Origin: Marinobacter sp. SS13-12 | Lineage (GTDB): Bacteria > Pseudomonadota > Gammaproteobacteria > Pseudomonadales > Oleiphilaceae | DNA length: 64,000 nt | Assembly: GCF_030227115.1 (NCBI RefSeq) | Contig: NZ_JASSUA010000001.1 | Location: forward strand, 2,768,551 to 2,832,550 | Reading direction: 5' to 3' | Shown: piece after piece, positions 17,105-24,767 of the stretch | Position numbering within the stretch: the first letter of the stretch is position 1 | How the letters are laid out: each line of letters begins with the position of its first letter | Notes under the pieces: model-generated | Databases searched by the model: none | Seen by the model: the letters and a program-made list of their open reading frames with translations, nothing else | Told to the model about the DNA's origin: nothing | Translations under genes and position numbers: made by a program

Positions 17105-18571
17105 CTAACAGGTCGGCATGGTTTGCAGCGCCAGCTTCTTGCGAATATACCGGCCGAGGATATCAACACCGATGTTCAGCGAGGCGGTAATCAGGATAAG
17201 CACCATCGCTTTGTCGAACTGGATGTTCTGGATGGCGCTGTCGACATAAAAGCCGAGCGTGTAGATGCCCAGAATGCCCAGAATCGCTGTTTCCCGCATG
17301 ATGATTTCCCACCGGTAGAACAGGAATGCAAGAAACGATCGGTAAACCCGGGGTACAAGCTCGTAGGTGTATCGGTTGAGACCTGTGGGCGCATCTGGCC
17401 GCAGACGGATGAAGCTGGACTGGCGGCCAATCAGATGGCCGATAATACCGCCATTGTGCAGCGCAAGCGCTACCACGGCAGGCAGCATTGAAGGCCCCCA
17501 CAGCTGCAGCAGAATGTAGGCAAGAATGTATTCCGGTGTTGAACGCAGGATCACCAGGAACACGTGGCCACTCGTACGACGCACCGGGCCGCCAAAGTGG
17601 GTGGAAATCAACGGAAATGCCAGCAGGGCAATGAGACCGGTGGCAACCAGTGCGATCTGGGTGAGTAACACCGTATTCCAGATACCGGGCAGAGCCTGCG
17701 TGACAAACAGATCACCGAGCCAGGCACCCATTCCTGCCCAGCCCTCTTCGTTTTTCAGGGGGGAAGGCACAATATCTTCGGTAAAGAACCGGGTGACGTT
17801 GCCCCAGATAATGGGCATGCCGTCGCCCAGGAAAAAGGGTGCACCAAGGATGTACACCGGTAGCAGCTTGGGCTTGACCCAGAGCGGCAGGGTGGCAATG
17901 AGCACATAAAACAGGATCAGCATGGCGCCGGCGTCGGAGTAATGCCCCTGGGAGAATGCAGATTCCAGGTAAAACCCGAGTGTTGGCAAACCCACGAAGC
18001 CAAGAATGGCACTGGACCGCAGGCCGCACTCAAGGCGATAGGCAGTATAGGTGCGCATCTGCACCCAGCAATCCGGAATTCGGGCGTATAGAAAGGCTGA
18101 GATCACGCCGGTTCCTGGAGGCAGCAGGCGCCCCGGCTCCGGGTCTGCTTCTTCGAGAATCTCGGAATAAACCTTGGCAAAAATGCCGGAATAGGGAATG
18201 GCAATGGCCAGTACGCCCGTCAGCGGATGGAAACCAAAAAACTGCAGGAAAATCAGAGCCCAGAAGAGTTCATGGATGGCCCGTATAAAAGCACAGAAAA
18301 TCCGTACCGGGTAGGCTCGGTAAACCAGCGCCAACAGGAATCCGCACACACTGCCCAGGGCCACACCCACAAACGCAAAGGCAACGGTACGGAGCAGGGC
18401 GGTTGCCAGCCCTTCGGTACTGAAAAAATCGGGAGTGACCACACCGAGGAAGAAGCGCCCCAGGTCTTTCCAGGGGTTGGCCGCGGTGATGGCAATGTCC
18501 GCAAAGACCAGACCCACCAAGGCAATGGCGGTAAAGATCAGACTGGTTCTCACGGTTGGTGAAGACAACAT
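17105..18571 (-). CDS. Double-length PhnE-type ABC permease of the putative selenate transporter
   Basis: A 488-residue inner-membrane protein made of two PhnE-like permease halves (about residues 1-230 and 290-488) joined in one chain. Each half has a BPD transport domain: the first includes ALLRTVAFAFVGVALGSVCG, the second PGIWNTVLLTQIALVATG. The EAA-type coupling segments are seen near TYRLECGLRSSAILGFVGLP and FYRWEIIMRETAILGILG. Phosphonate transporters normally use two separate subunits; the fused form accompanies the binding-protein family assigned to selenate. It is the third gene of the operon with the ATPase and binding protein. The start at 18571 has no strong ribosome site, so coupling to the ATPase gene 16 bases upstream is likely. 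Confidence 0.85.
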   Translation of the reverse strand: MLSSPTVRTSLIFTAIALVGLVFADIAITAANPWKDLGRFFLGVVTPDFFSTEGLATALLRTVAFAFVGVALGSVCGFLLALVYRAYPVRIFCAFIRAIHELFWALIFLQFFGFHPLTGVLAIAIPYSGIFAKVYSEILEEADPEPGRLLPPGTGVISAFLYARIPDCWVQMRTYTAYRLECGLRSSAILGFVGLPTLGFYLESAFSQGHYSDAGAMLILFYVLIATLPLWVKPKLLPVYILGAPFFLGDGMPIIWGNVTRFFTEDIVPSPLKNEEGWAGMGAWLGDLFVTQALPGIWNTVLLTQIALVATGLIALLAFPLISTHFGGPVRRTSGHVFLVILRSTPEYILAYILLQLWGPSMLPAVVALALHNGGIIGHLIGRQSSFIRLRPDAPTGLNRYTYELVPRVYRSFLAFLFYRWEIIMRETAILGILGIYTLGFYVDSAIQNIQFDKAMVLILITASLNIGVDILGRYIRKKLALQTMPTC

Positions 18572-18587
18572 AGATAGAGGGTCTGGT

Positions 18588-19238
18588 TCAGTAAAGCGGC
18601 ATGATATCTGCCGGGGTCAGCTTTTCGCTGAACTCATCCAGAGCAACCTGCCCATCCTGGATGCCGACAATCCGTGTGCAATAGGCCAACGCCAGCTCCA
18701 CATCGTGAAGTGCAATTACGCTGGTTTCGAAACGCTCCTTCAGTAGCCGCATAATCTGGTGAGCCATAGGACCGTCCAGCGCCGATACCGGCTCATCGGC
18801 AAGTAACAGACCGGACTTTCGGTAAAGTGCCCGGGCAATGGCAACCCTCTGTCGCTGTCCGCCAGACAACGAGGCCGCGGGAATCCATACCTTTTCCGGC
18901 ATCCCGAGCTCGGATAGAAGGTCTTTCACTTCGCGACGGTCCTTTGCAAATGGGCGCATCAGCGTAACAACGTTGTACCAGGTGGGATTCGCATCCAGGC
19001 GGCCCATGTACACGTTATGGAACACCGGCAAGGCGTTCACCAGCCCGAGATCCTGGGGCACCAGAGATGCCAGACTTTCGACTTCCTGGTACACAAGTCG
19101 TATCAGCGTGGATTTGCCAGCACCACTACGACCGACCAAGGCGACTTTTTCGCCCTTTTTCACATTCAGGGAGAGCGGGCCGATAACCCGCTCTCCGTCA
19201 AACGATGCTGTCAGGCCATTCAGATCAAATCCTGACAT
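18588..19238 (-). CDS. ABC transporter ATP-binding protein of the putative selenate transporter
   Basis: A compact 216-residue ATPase. Walker A is GRSGAGKST, signature LSGGQRQRVAIARAL, Walker B GLLLADEPVSALD, switch His in VIALHDVELAL. The distance from Walker A to the Q-loop (LASLVPQDLGL) is only about 20 residues, much shorter than in ordinary PhnC proteins, so the beta subdomain is reduced; I recall the same short form in other transporters of this selenium-linked group. The ATG at 19238 overlaps the stop of the binding-protein gene (19238), indicating coupling. It energises the fused permease encoded next. Confidence 0.88.
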   Translation of the reverse strand: MSGFDLNGLTASFDGERVIGPLSLNVKKGEKVALVGRSGAGKSTLIRLVYQEVESLASLVPQDLGLVNALPVFHNVYMGRLDANPTWYNVVTLMRPFAKDRREVKDLLSELGMPEKVWIPAASLSGGQRQRVAIARALYRKSGLLLADEPVSALDGPMAHQIMRLLKERFETSVIALHDVELALAYCTRIVGIQDGQVALDEFSEKLTPADIMPLY

Positions 19239-20107
19239 TAATCGATGATTCCGATCTGCTTACCGACAACCCGAATTGGTTCGTAGGCGTCATTTGAAAC
19301 CGGAATGAAACCACTGCGAGGAAAGCTCTCCAGGAGCTCAGGGTCATCCATTGCCAGCAGTGCTTCCTGAACGCGCTGTGAAAACCCTTCGCCGAAACGT
19401 TCGTTGACGTCGCCACGAATGGTCCACTGATAGTTAGGGTAGGAAGGGGTTGTCCAGATGACTTTAACAGCATCCGTATCAATATTGTTGCTCTCCATTT
19501 CCTTGTCCCAGACCGAGAAATTGATTGCGCCGACGTCGTAGGTGCCCGCCTCAACAAGACGAAGCGTGCGGGTGTGGTTACCGCTGAATCCAACGCGGCC
19601 AAAAACTTCCTCAGGGCTTTCCCCAAAGGCTTCGCGAACATAGTATTCCGGAATAAGGCGGCCGGAAGTGGAACCTTTGGAGCCAAAGGTAAAGGTTTTG
19701 CCGCGGAGCTCGTCCGAAAGGCTTTCCATTTCATCGAGCCCGGTACTTTTATGGGCAATAAAGTGAGAGTAGAACGCTTTGTCTTCAACGCCCTGGGCAA
19801 TCGCTTCGGAGCCTGGAACCAGTTCCCGGGCCTGTACGCCTGAAAGGCCTCCGAACCAGGCCAGTTGGACCTGATTGTTTCGGAACGCCGAAATCGCGGC
19901 GGCGTAGGACTTCACCGGAATATAGCGAACGTCTACGTCCAGCTCCCCGGACAGGTAGTCTGCGATGCCCTTGAATCGCTCTACCAGTTTGGTTTCGTCC
20001 TCATCGGGGATTGCTGTAAATACCAGCGTTTGAGCCGAAGCTGTCGCAGAAGCAATAAACACCAGTAAGCTGGCTGCAGCCAATTTCCGTATCAGATTCA
20101 GTCGCAT
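19238..20107 (-). CDS. Putative selenate ABC transporter periplasmic binding protein
   Basis: A 289-residue PhnD-like type 2 periplasmic binding protein with a cleavable signal peptide ending ATASAQ (about residue 26). Mature protein starts TLVFTAIPDEDETKLVERF and carries ligand-site segments QLAWFGGLSGVQA and TFTFGSKGSTSGRLIPEY. These are the hallmarks of the family named putative selenate ABC transporter binding protein, known for lying beside selD and senB-type genes; the phosphonate label often given is less apt. Direct proof of selenate or selenite binding is lacking. It is the first gene of the transporter operon and diverges from senB. Confidence 0.88.
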   Translation of the reverse strand: MRLNLIRKLAAASLLVFIASATASAQTLVFTAIPDEDETKLVERFKGIADYLSGELDVDVRYIPVKSYAAAISAFRNNQVQLAWFGGLSGVQARELVPGSEAIAQGVEDKAFYSHFIAHKSTGLDEMESLSDELRGKTFTFGSKGSTSGRLIPEYYVREAFGESPEEVFGRVGFSGNHTRTLRLVEAGTYDVGAINFSVWDKEMESNNIDTDAVKVIWTTPSYPNYQWTIRGDVNERFGEGFSQRVQEALLAMDDPELLESFPRSGFIPVSNDAYEPIRVVGKQIGIID

Positions 20108-20182
20108 TTCAATTTCCTTGTGTTTGATCGTTGATTCAGCGGGTGAGGATAACGTGATTTACCTCAACTCTGAACATCTATA

Positions 20183-20217
20183 CGATTCAATCGGCTAAAC
20201 AGGTTATGGATATCCAT
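20183..20217. promoter_or_regulatory. Two palindromes in the divergent promoter region of the selenium module
   Basis: CGATT-C-AATCG (20183-20193) and the perfect 12-bp palindrome ATGGATATCCAT (20206-20217) lie between the binding-protein gene and senB. Their centres are about 24 bases apart. Either could be an operator acting on both directions; no regulator gene is in the module. Confidence 0.35.
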
Positions 20218-20251
20218 CAAAAATGACGAAATTTTCCGGAGCCCTTCACCC

Positions 20252-21232
20252 ATGAACATTACCCTGATAACGCCAGCACCTCCGGGCTCCAGGGCAGGAA
20301 ATCGGGCAACGGCAGAGCGCTGGAGCCAGCTGCTGGAAAATGCCGGGCACCAGGTGAACATTGTCACGGAATACCATGGTGAGCCTTGTGACCTGCTCAT
20401 TGCGCTGCACGCCTGGAGAAGCCACGAGGCTGTTGCGCGTTTCCGGGCCCGGCATCCGTATACCCCTTTGATTGTCGTGTTAACTGGCACCGACATTTAT
20501 GACTATCAACTCCGCTTTCCTGACGTTACCCACGATTCCATGACGCAGGCCGACTGCCTTGTCGGGCTTCATCATCGGGTTGGTCAGGATATCCCCGAAC
20601 GCTTTACCCGGAAGCTGACGACTGTTCTCCAGTCAGCGGACCAACCTGCGAGGGCATCAGGCCTGAAACAGGATTTTGATATCTGCGTTATCGGCCACCT
20701 CCGCGACGAAAAAGACCCCCTTCGCGCTGCGTTGGCGGCCAGACAGTTGCCAGAGGCCTCCGCCATTCGAGTGATCAATGCCGGCAAGGCCCACACAATG
20801 GAGTGGGAACAAAAAGCCCTTGCTGAACAGGAGGCAAACCCCCGTTTCCAATGGCTCGGGGAGGTGGATAAACCCGCCATCCAGGAACTGATGAGCCACT
20901 CCCGTGCGATGGTGATCAGCTCAGTGATGGAAGGGGGCGCCAATGTTGTCTCTGAGGCCTGCCGCGCGGGCCTGCCCGTCATCGCCTCGGATATCTCTGG
21001 CAATATTGGCCTGCTGGGCGACGATTACCCTGGGTATTTCCGTGTGGGTAATGACACCGATCTGGCCAGACTGTTACTGCGAGTGGAGCAATCCCCGGAA
21101 TTTCTGGGGGAGCTGGAGGATCGCGTCAAGGCGTTGGCAGGCAGTTTTACCCCGCAGTCGGAGCAGGCTTCATTATTGGCAGCGATTGAAAAGGCAGTAG
21201 CCGGGCGTACCCGGCTCAATCCCTCAGAGTAA
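20252..21232 (+). CDS. senB: SenB-type selenosugar synthase (GT-B glycosyltransferase)
   Basis: A 326-residue GT-B glycosyltransferase of the family named SenB. Characterised SenB joins selenophosphate to a UDP-sugar to give a selenosugar, the precursor of selenoneine. Visible features are the N-terminal ITPAPPGSRAGNRATAERW, typical of this family, LIALHAWRSHEAVARFR, VLTGTDIYDYQ, and the C-terminal nucleotide-sugar site SSVMEGGANVVSEACRAG then LPVIASDISGNIGLLG. Context supports it: a selenate-type transporter diverges from it and selD converges with a 17-base overlap. The SenA partner, which would transfer selenium to an ergothioneine-like substrate, is absent from the window. A different end product is possible. 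Confidence 0.87.
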   Translation: MNITLITPAPPGSRAGNRATAERWSQLLENAGHQVNIVTEYHGEPCDLLIALHAWRSHEAVARFRARHPYTPLIVVLTGTDIYDYQLRFPDVTHDSMTQADCLVGLHHRVGQDIPERFTRKLTTVLQSADQPARASGLKQDFDICVIGHLRDEKDPLRAALAARQLPEASAIRVINAGKAHTMEWEQKALAEQEANPRFQWLGEVDKPAIQELMSHSRAMVISSVMEGGANVVSEACRAGLPVIASDISGNIGLLGDDYPGYFRVGNDTDLARLLLRVEQSPEFLGELEDRVKALAGSFTPQSEQASLLAAIEKAVAGRTRLNPSE

Positions 21233-23492
21233 TCGGCTCAATCGGGCCCGTCTCATCCTGGGGCTGTACCCGGCCAATGATCGCTGTATGCGGGTACCCC
21301 AACGATTTGAGTTCGCTGACACAGGCTTCAGCCTGATCGGCCGGCACGCTGGCCAACAGGCCACCCGCCGTCTGGGGATCGAAGATCAACGGATAGCGAG
21401 GGTGCTTCACCCACTTCTCCTGATCGCGGATACCGCGCCGCAGCCGGATGTTGGCAGGCTGCAGCGAGCTGAGAATGCCCGCTGCTGCGGTTTCTTCGGC
21501 GCCGGGCAGAATTGGAATCGCCCCCAGGTCCAGCTCTGCGTCTACGCCGGATGGCCGGGTCATTTCCACAAGATGCCCAAGCAGACCAAAACCGGTCACG
21601 TCCGTGCAGGCTTTCGAACCATAACGGCGCAGGCACTGGGCAGCTTCCTTGTTGGACTGCACCATTGACGCCAGTGCCGCATCAATCCAGCGACCCTTCG
21701 CTTCCAGTTTTGCGTGGGCGGCGAACAGGGTGCCGGTACCGATAGGTTTGGTCAGAATGAGCACATCTCCGGCCCGCAGGCCGCCTTTGCTCATAACCTC
21801 GCCGGGATCGATCAGGCCGTTGACAGCAAAGCCCAGGGCCAGTTCACGGCCTTCACCGGTATGGCCACCCACCAGGGCGCAACCTGCTTCGTTGAGCACT
21901 TCCACCGCGCCAGACATCATCTGGTAAACGACGTCTTCCACCTTGGACTCAATGCCATAGGGTACGGTCGCGACGGCCGTAGCGCTCTGGGCTTCAGCAC
22001 CCATGGCAAAGACGTCACCCAGTGCGTGATTGGCCGCAACCTTGCCAAACACGTAGGGGTCATCAATAAACGCACGGAAGAAGTCGACCGTATGCACTAC
22101 GGCCTTGCCCGGCGGCACCGTCAGCACAGCAGCGTCGTCCGGCGCATGCAGGCCGATCAGAATGTCATCCCGCTCGATGGGGCGCAGCTCACCCAGTGCC
22201 CGTGACAGTACCGTGCTGCCGACTTTGGCACCGCATCCGCCACACCGCATGGCAACCGCAGATATAGCCTGGGATGCTTCTTCGGCATTCTGCGCCGCAC
22301 CGGTGTCGGGCAGGGCAGAATTCTCTTCCATGGCCGGAAGGTCGTTGAACTTCGCCATGAAGCGCTTATCGATCTGGTTCTTCCAGCGCCATACCCACTT
22401 GCCGGCAAAGGACATATCCCCGCGGGACGCTACGGCAAACTTGTCGCCTGTACTGATAAGTGCCAGCCATTTTTTCTGAGGGCTGAAGGGTTTGACAGCC
22501 TTGCCGAGGGCGTAGCGCTTGAGGTTGTCTGCCAGCGGGCGGCCCTGACGGACGGCAAATACGCCGGCTTTTTCACGGGGATGATTAACAACATTGGCGA
22601 TATCCCCAACGGCAAAAATGTCGTCGTCGGTTTCTGTCTGCAGGGTGTCCTTTACCCGGATAAAGCCACCGTCGTCCAGGGCCAGTCCGGTATCCTCCAG
22701 CCACTGCGGGCCGCCGGCCCGGGTTACCCAGAGCACCTCATCCACCGCGTGTGAGTCACCAGATTCTGTGGTCAGGTGGCCTGCATCGACTTTCGAGACC
22801 GCCGCCCCCAGATGAACTTTTACCCCGCGGCTTGCGAGCTTGTCGGCAAAGACCGCACGCACCTTTTGATTGTGAGTGGGCAGTATCTGGCTTTCCGCAT
22901 CGAAGAGGTGAAAGTGCAATTGGTCCGGGTCATGGCCCCGTTTCTCAAGTTCATTACGGAGCCGGAACTGCATGGCGAGGGTCAGCTCCACACCGCCGGC
23001 GCCGGCACCGACCACCGCTACCGACATCGGTCCTTCGTGGTTCTCCAGCCGGGAGAGCAACGACAACCAGCGGTTATTGAAACCATTGATCGGCTTGACC
23101 GGTACGGCATGCTCTTGCGCACCATCCACGTCCAGAACTCGGGGCGAAGAGCCGATGTTCACTGACAGAATGTCGTAAGGTACATCGGGCCGGGACCGAC
23201 AATTGACCCGCTTGCTGTTACGGTCAATGCCAATGGCTTCGTCCCGGTAGAACCGGGCGCCGGCAAACTCGGCCAGCTTGCTCAGGTCAATATGGACGTC
23301 GTCATAGGTATAGTGCCCGGCCACGTAGCCGGGCAACATGCCGGAGTAAGGCGTATGGGTGTCTCGGCAGATGAGGGTGAGGCGGACACCCGGTACGGGA
23401 TTCATGGCGAAACGCTTGAGAACCCCGACGTGGCTGTGCCCGCCGCCAACCAGGACGATGTCCCGTAATACAGGCTGCTCGGATTGTTGCAT
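21216..23492 (-). CDS. selD: Selenide, water dikinase fused to an NADH dehydrogenase II-like flavoprotein
   Basis: A 758-residue two-domain protein. Residues about 8-390 are a pyridine-nucleotide-disulfide/NDH-2-like flavoprotein: FAD site VGGGHSHVGVLKRF, second nucleotide site VAVVGAGAGGVEL, and DDIFAVGDIA. Residues about 405-750 are SelD, which makes selenophosphate from selenide and ATP: the active-site loop CGGCGAK (417-423) keeps both the catalytic Cys (420) and Lys (423), and DVTGFGLLGH and DPQTAGGLL are conserved. The flavoprotein might reduce selenium species to selenide for the dikinase. The ATG at 23492 overlaps the TGA of the HhH gene upstream by one base. Selenophosphate made here is the substrate for SenB. 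Confidence 0.93.
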   Translation of the reverse strand: MQQSEQPVLRDIVLVGGGHSHVGVLKRFAMNPVPGVRLTLICRDTHTPYSGMLPGYVAGHYTYDDVHIDLSKLAEFAGARFYRDEAIGIDRNSKRVNCRSRPDVPYDILSVNIGSSPRVLDVDGAQEHAVPVKPINGFNNRWLSLLSRLENHEGPMSVAVVGAGAGGVELTLAMQFRLRNELEKRGHDPDQLHFHLFDAESQILPTHNQKVRAVFADKLASRGVKVHLGAAVSKVDAGHLTTESGDSHAVDEVLWVTRAGGPQWLEDTGLALDDGGFIRVKDTLQTETDDDIFAVGDIANVVNHPREKAGVFAVRQGRPLADNLKRYALGKAVKPFSPQKKWLALISTGDKFAVASRGDMSFAGKWVWRWKNQIDKRFMAKFNDLPAMEENSALPDTGAAQNAEEASQAISAVAMRCGGCGAKVGSTVLSRALGELRPIERDDILIGLHAPDDAAVLTVPPGKAVVHTVDFFRAFIDDPYVFGKVAANHALGDVFAMGAEAQSATAVATVPYGIESKVEDVVYQMMSGAVEVLNEAGCALVGGHTGEGRELALGFAVNGLIDPGEVMSKGGLRAGDVLILTKPIGTGTLFAAHAKLEAKGRWIDAALASMVQSNKEAAQCLRRYGSKACTDVTGFGLLGHLVEMTRPSGVDAELDLGAIPILPGAEETAAAGILSSLQPANIRLRRGIRDQEKWVKHPRYPLIFDPQTAGGLLASVPADQAEACVSELKSLGYPHTAIIGRVQPQDETGPIEPITLRD

Positions 23493-24187
23493 CAAATGAC
23501 TTTCTTGGCCTCATCACTGAAGGTGCTGAAGCCCTTCACGTTGGAAAATGCCTGCAGTTTTTCCTGATCGGCTTCGGATGGGTTGGCAATCTGGTCAACC
23601 GAGGTGATGCCCGCTTCTTTCATTTTCCGGGCGGTGGCTGGGCCAATGCCTTTGACCTGTGTCAGATCGCTCTTGTCTTTTGGCTTTGTTGCAGCCGGTT
23701 TTCTTGCCGTGGTAGCGGCCTTTTTGGGAGCAGCTTTTGCAGCAGAAGCCGGACTTTCAGCGGTAGTGGCTGCCTTGGGCTTGGCGGCTTTTTTAGCCGT
23801 TGCTGTCTTTTTCGCCGCTTTTTTGGGCGCCGCTTTTGCAGTAGAGGAGGGTGACTTCTTGGCCGTTTTATTCGCGGCTTTCTTCGCTTCCCCTTTGGCG
23901 TCTTTGCTGGCCATGCCAAGTCGGTCCAGAACGTTGTTCTGCAACTCGTGGAACTCTCCCAGGCGGCGCTCATACTCGTCGCTGAAACGCTTCATCTCAC
24001 GGTCACGAAGTTCATCCAGTTCTTTCAGCAGTTTGCGCACGGGCTCCTGAATCTGGTTCTGAAGACCGTCGAACTGCTTGAGGGCATCGTCTATCAGCTT
24101 TTCGATTCTTGATGACGTCTTGTCAAACTCTTTGTTAACTTTCTTCACAACTTTATCAACATTTTGCTTGTTGGCTTTCTTGGCCAT
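23492..24187 (-). CDS. Histone H1-like Lys/Ala-rich protein with C-terminal helix-hairpin-helix domain
   Basis: 231 residues in three parts: a phasin-like coiled-coil start (about 1-90, with IEKLIDDALKQFDGL), a low-complexity Lys/Ala/Pro-rich middle (about 95-170) with repeated AAPKKAA and KKTA units resembling eukaryotic H1 tails, and a helix-hairpin-helix end (LTQVKGIGPATARKMKEAG) of the kind that binds DNA. No enzyme motif. The middle part suggests nucleic-acid binding; the N-terminal part resembles phasins of polyhydroxyalkanoate granules. Its stop overlaps the selD start (TGATG), so the two are probably co-translated; why a DNA- or granule-binding protein should be coupled to SelD is unclear. 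Confidence 0.8.
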   Translation of the reverse strand: MAKKANKQNVDKVVKKVNKEFDKTSSRIEKLIDDALKQFDGLQNQIQEPVRKLLKELDELRDREMKRFSDEYERRLGEFHELQNNVLDRLGMASKDAKGEAKKAANKTAKKSPSSTAKAAPKKAAKKTATAKKAAKPKAATTAESPASAAKAAPKKAATTARKPAATKPKDKSDLTQVKGIGPATARKMKEAGITSVDQIANPSEADQEKLQAFSNVKGFSTFSDEAKKVI

Positions 24188-24235
24188 GAGGATTGTCTCC
24201 TTACAGTGCGGTTTGTTTGGTGAGCGCTTGTGATT

Positions 24236-24634
24236 TCAGGCCATTTGCCGGAGCCCGGAGGAAGGCCCGGATGAACGTCTGGATTTCAGTAACTGTTTTT
24301 TTCTTACCACATCCCGGATTCGCTTGAGCTTGTCTGTCAGAGCCGGTGACGTCTGATCATTAATTTGCACGAAATCAATGGAATAGAAGAAATTGCTGCA
24401 GTGTTTTCTACGTTCGGTGACAAGGCCGGATATGCCATCGGCCCGGATGTTATCAAAAGGCATTTCCATGATCAGGTCGAGAACAACCGTATCGCCCGGG
24501 TTGAACACTTTGTCGGTTTTCATCACACAGCCAAAGTTGTCGAGCTCGAACAGAGCCGCCTCAACCCGTTCACGGCGGAACAGGCCTCGTTTGACATGAA
24601 ACTGTGCAACAAGGTCCGGTAGTGCTTCGTTCAT
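24236..24634 (-). CDS. PilZ-like domain protein
   Basis: About 132 residues resembling a PilZ domain. An RxxxR motif (RGLFR) stands before the barrel, as in c-di-GMP receptors, but the second motif (D/NxSxxG) is only loosely kept as LDNFGC, lacking the serine. The rest (GDTVVLDLIMEMPFDNI, then FYSIDFVQIND) follows the usual beta-barrel order. A basic, Ser-rich tail ends the protein. c-di-GMP binding is therefore uncertain. The gene is alone, transcribed away from the nitrilase gene's end, between it and the HhH gene 48 bases downstream. Confidence 0.65.
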   Translation of the reverse strand: MNEALPDLVAQFHVKRGLFRRERVEAALFELDNFGCVMKTDKVFNPGDTVVLDLIMEMPFDNIRADGISGLVTERRKHCSNFFYSIDFVQINDQTSPALTDKLKRIRDVVRKKQLLKSRRSSGPSSGLRQMA

Positions 24635-24745
24635 TTACAAGTAATCTCTGGTTTGTTCCGTGGAAGCGACCTGACGGTACATGGTTAAACAATAGCCACA
24701 CTCGGGCTGTTTGGCAACGTGCTCAGTGTCATACGATAAATCTCT

Positions 24746-24767
24746 CAGACAGTTCTTCAACTGTCTG
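24746..24767. terminator. 9-bp hairpin over the stop codon of the GNAT-nitrilase gene
   Basis: CAGACAGTT (24746-24754) pairs perfectly with AACTGTCTG (24759-24767) across a four-base loop. The nitrilase stop codon lies in the loop and arm. On the minus strand it is followed by AGAGATTTATC, not a strong T run; on the plus strand it is followed by GATTATTTT. It may act as a weak terminator or 3'-end stabiliser. Confidence 0.45.

Noticed and set aside
19238..20107. Phosphonate transport annotation for the binding protein and transporter
   Set aside because: No phosphonate-lyase genes are nearby, and the sequence signatures and selD/senB context fit the putative selenate group better.
23690..23910. 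Repetitive Lys/Ala codons suggesting a DNA repeat or CRISPR-like array
   Set aside because: The repeats are imperfect and in frame, explained by the H1-like low-complexity protein segment. No regular repeat-spacer pattern exists in the window.
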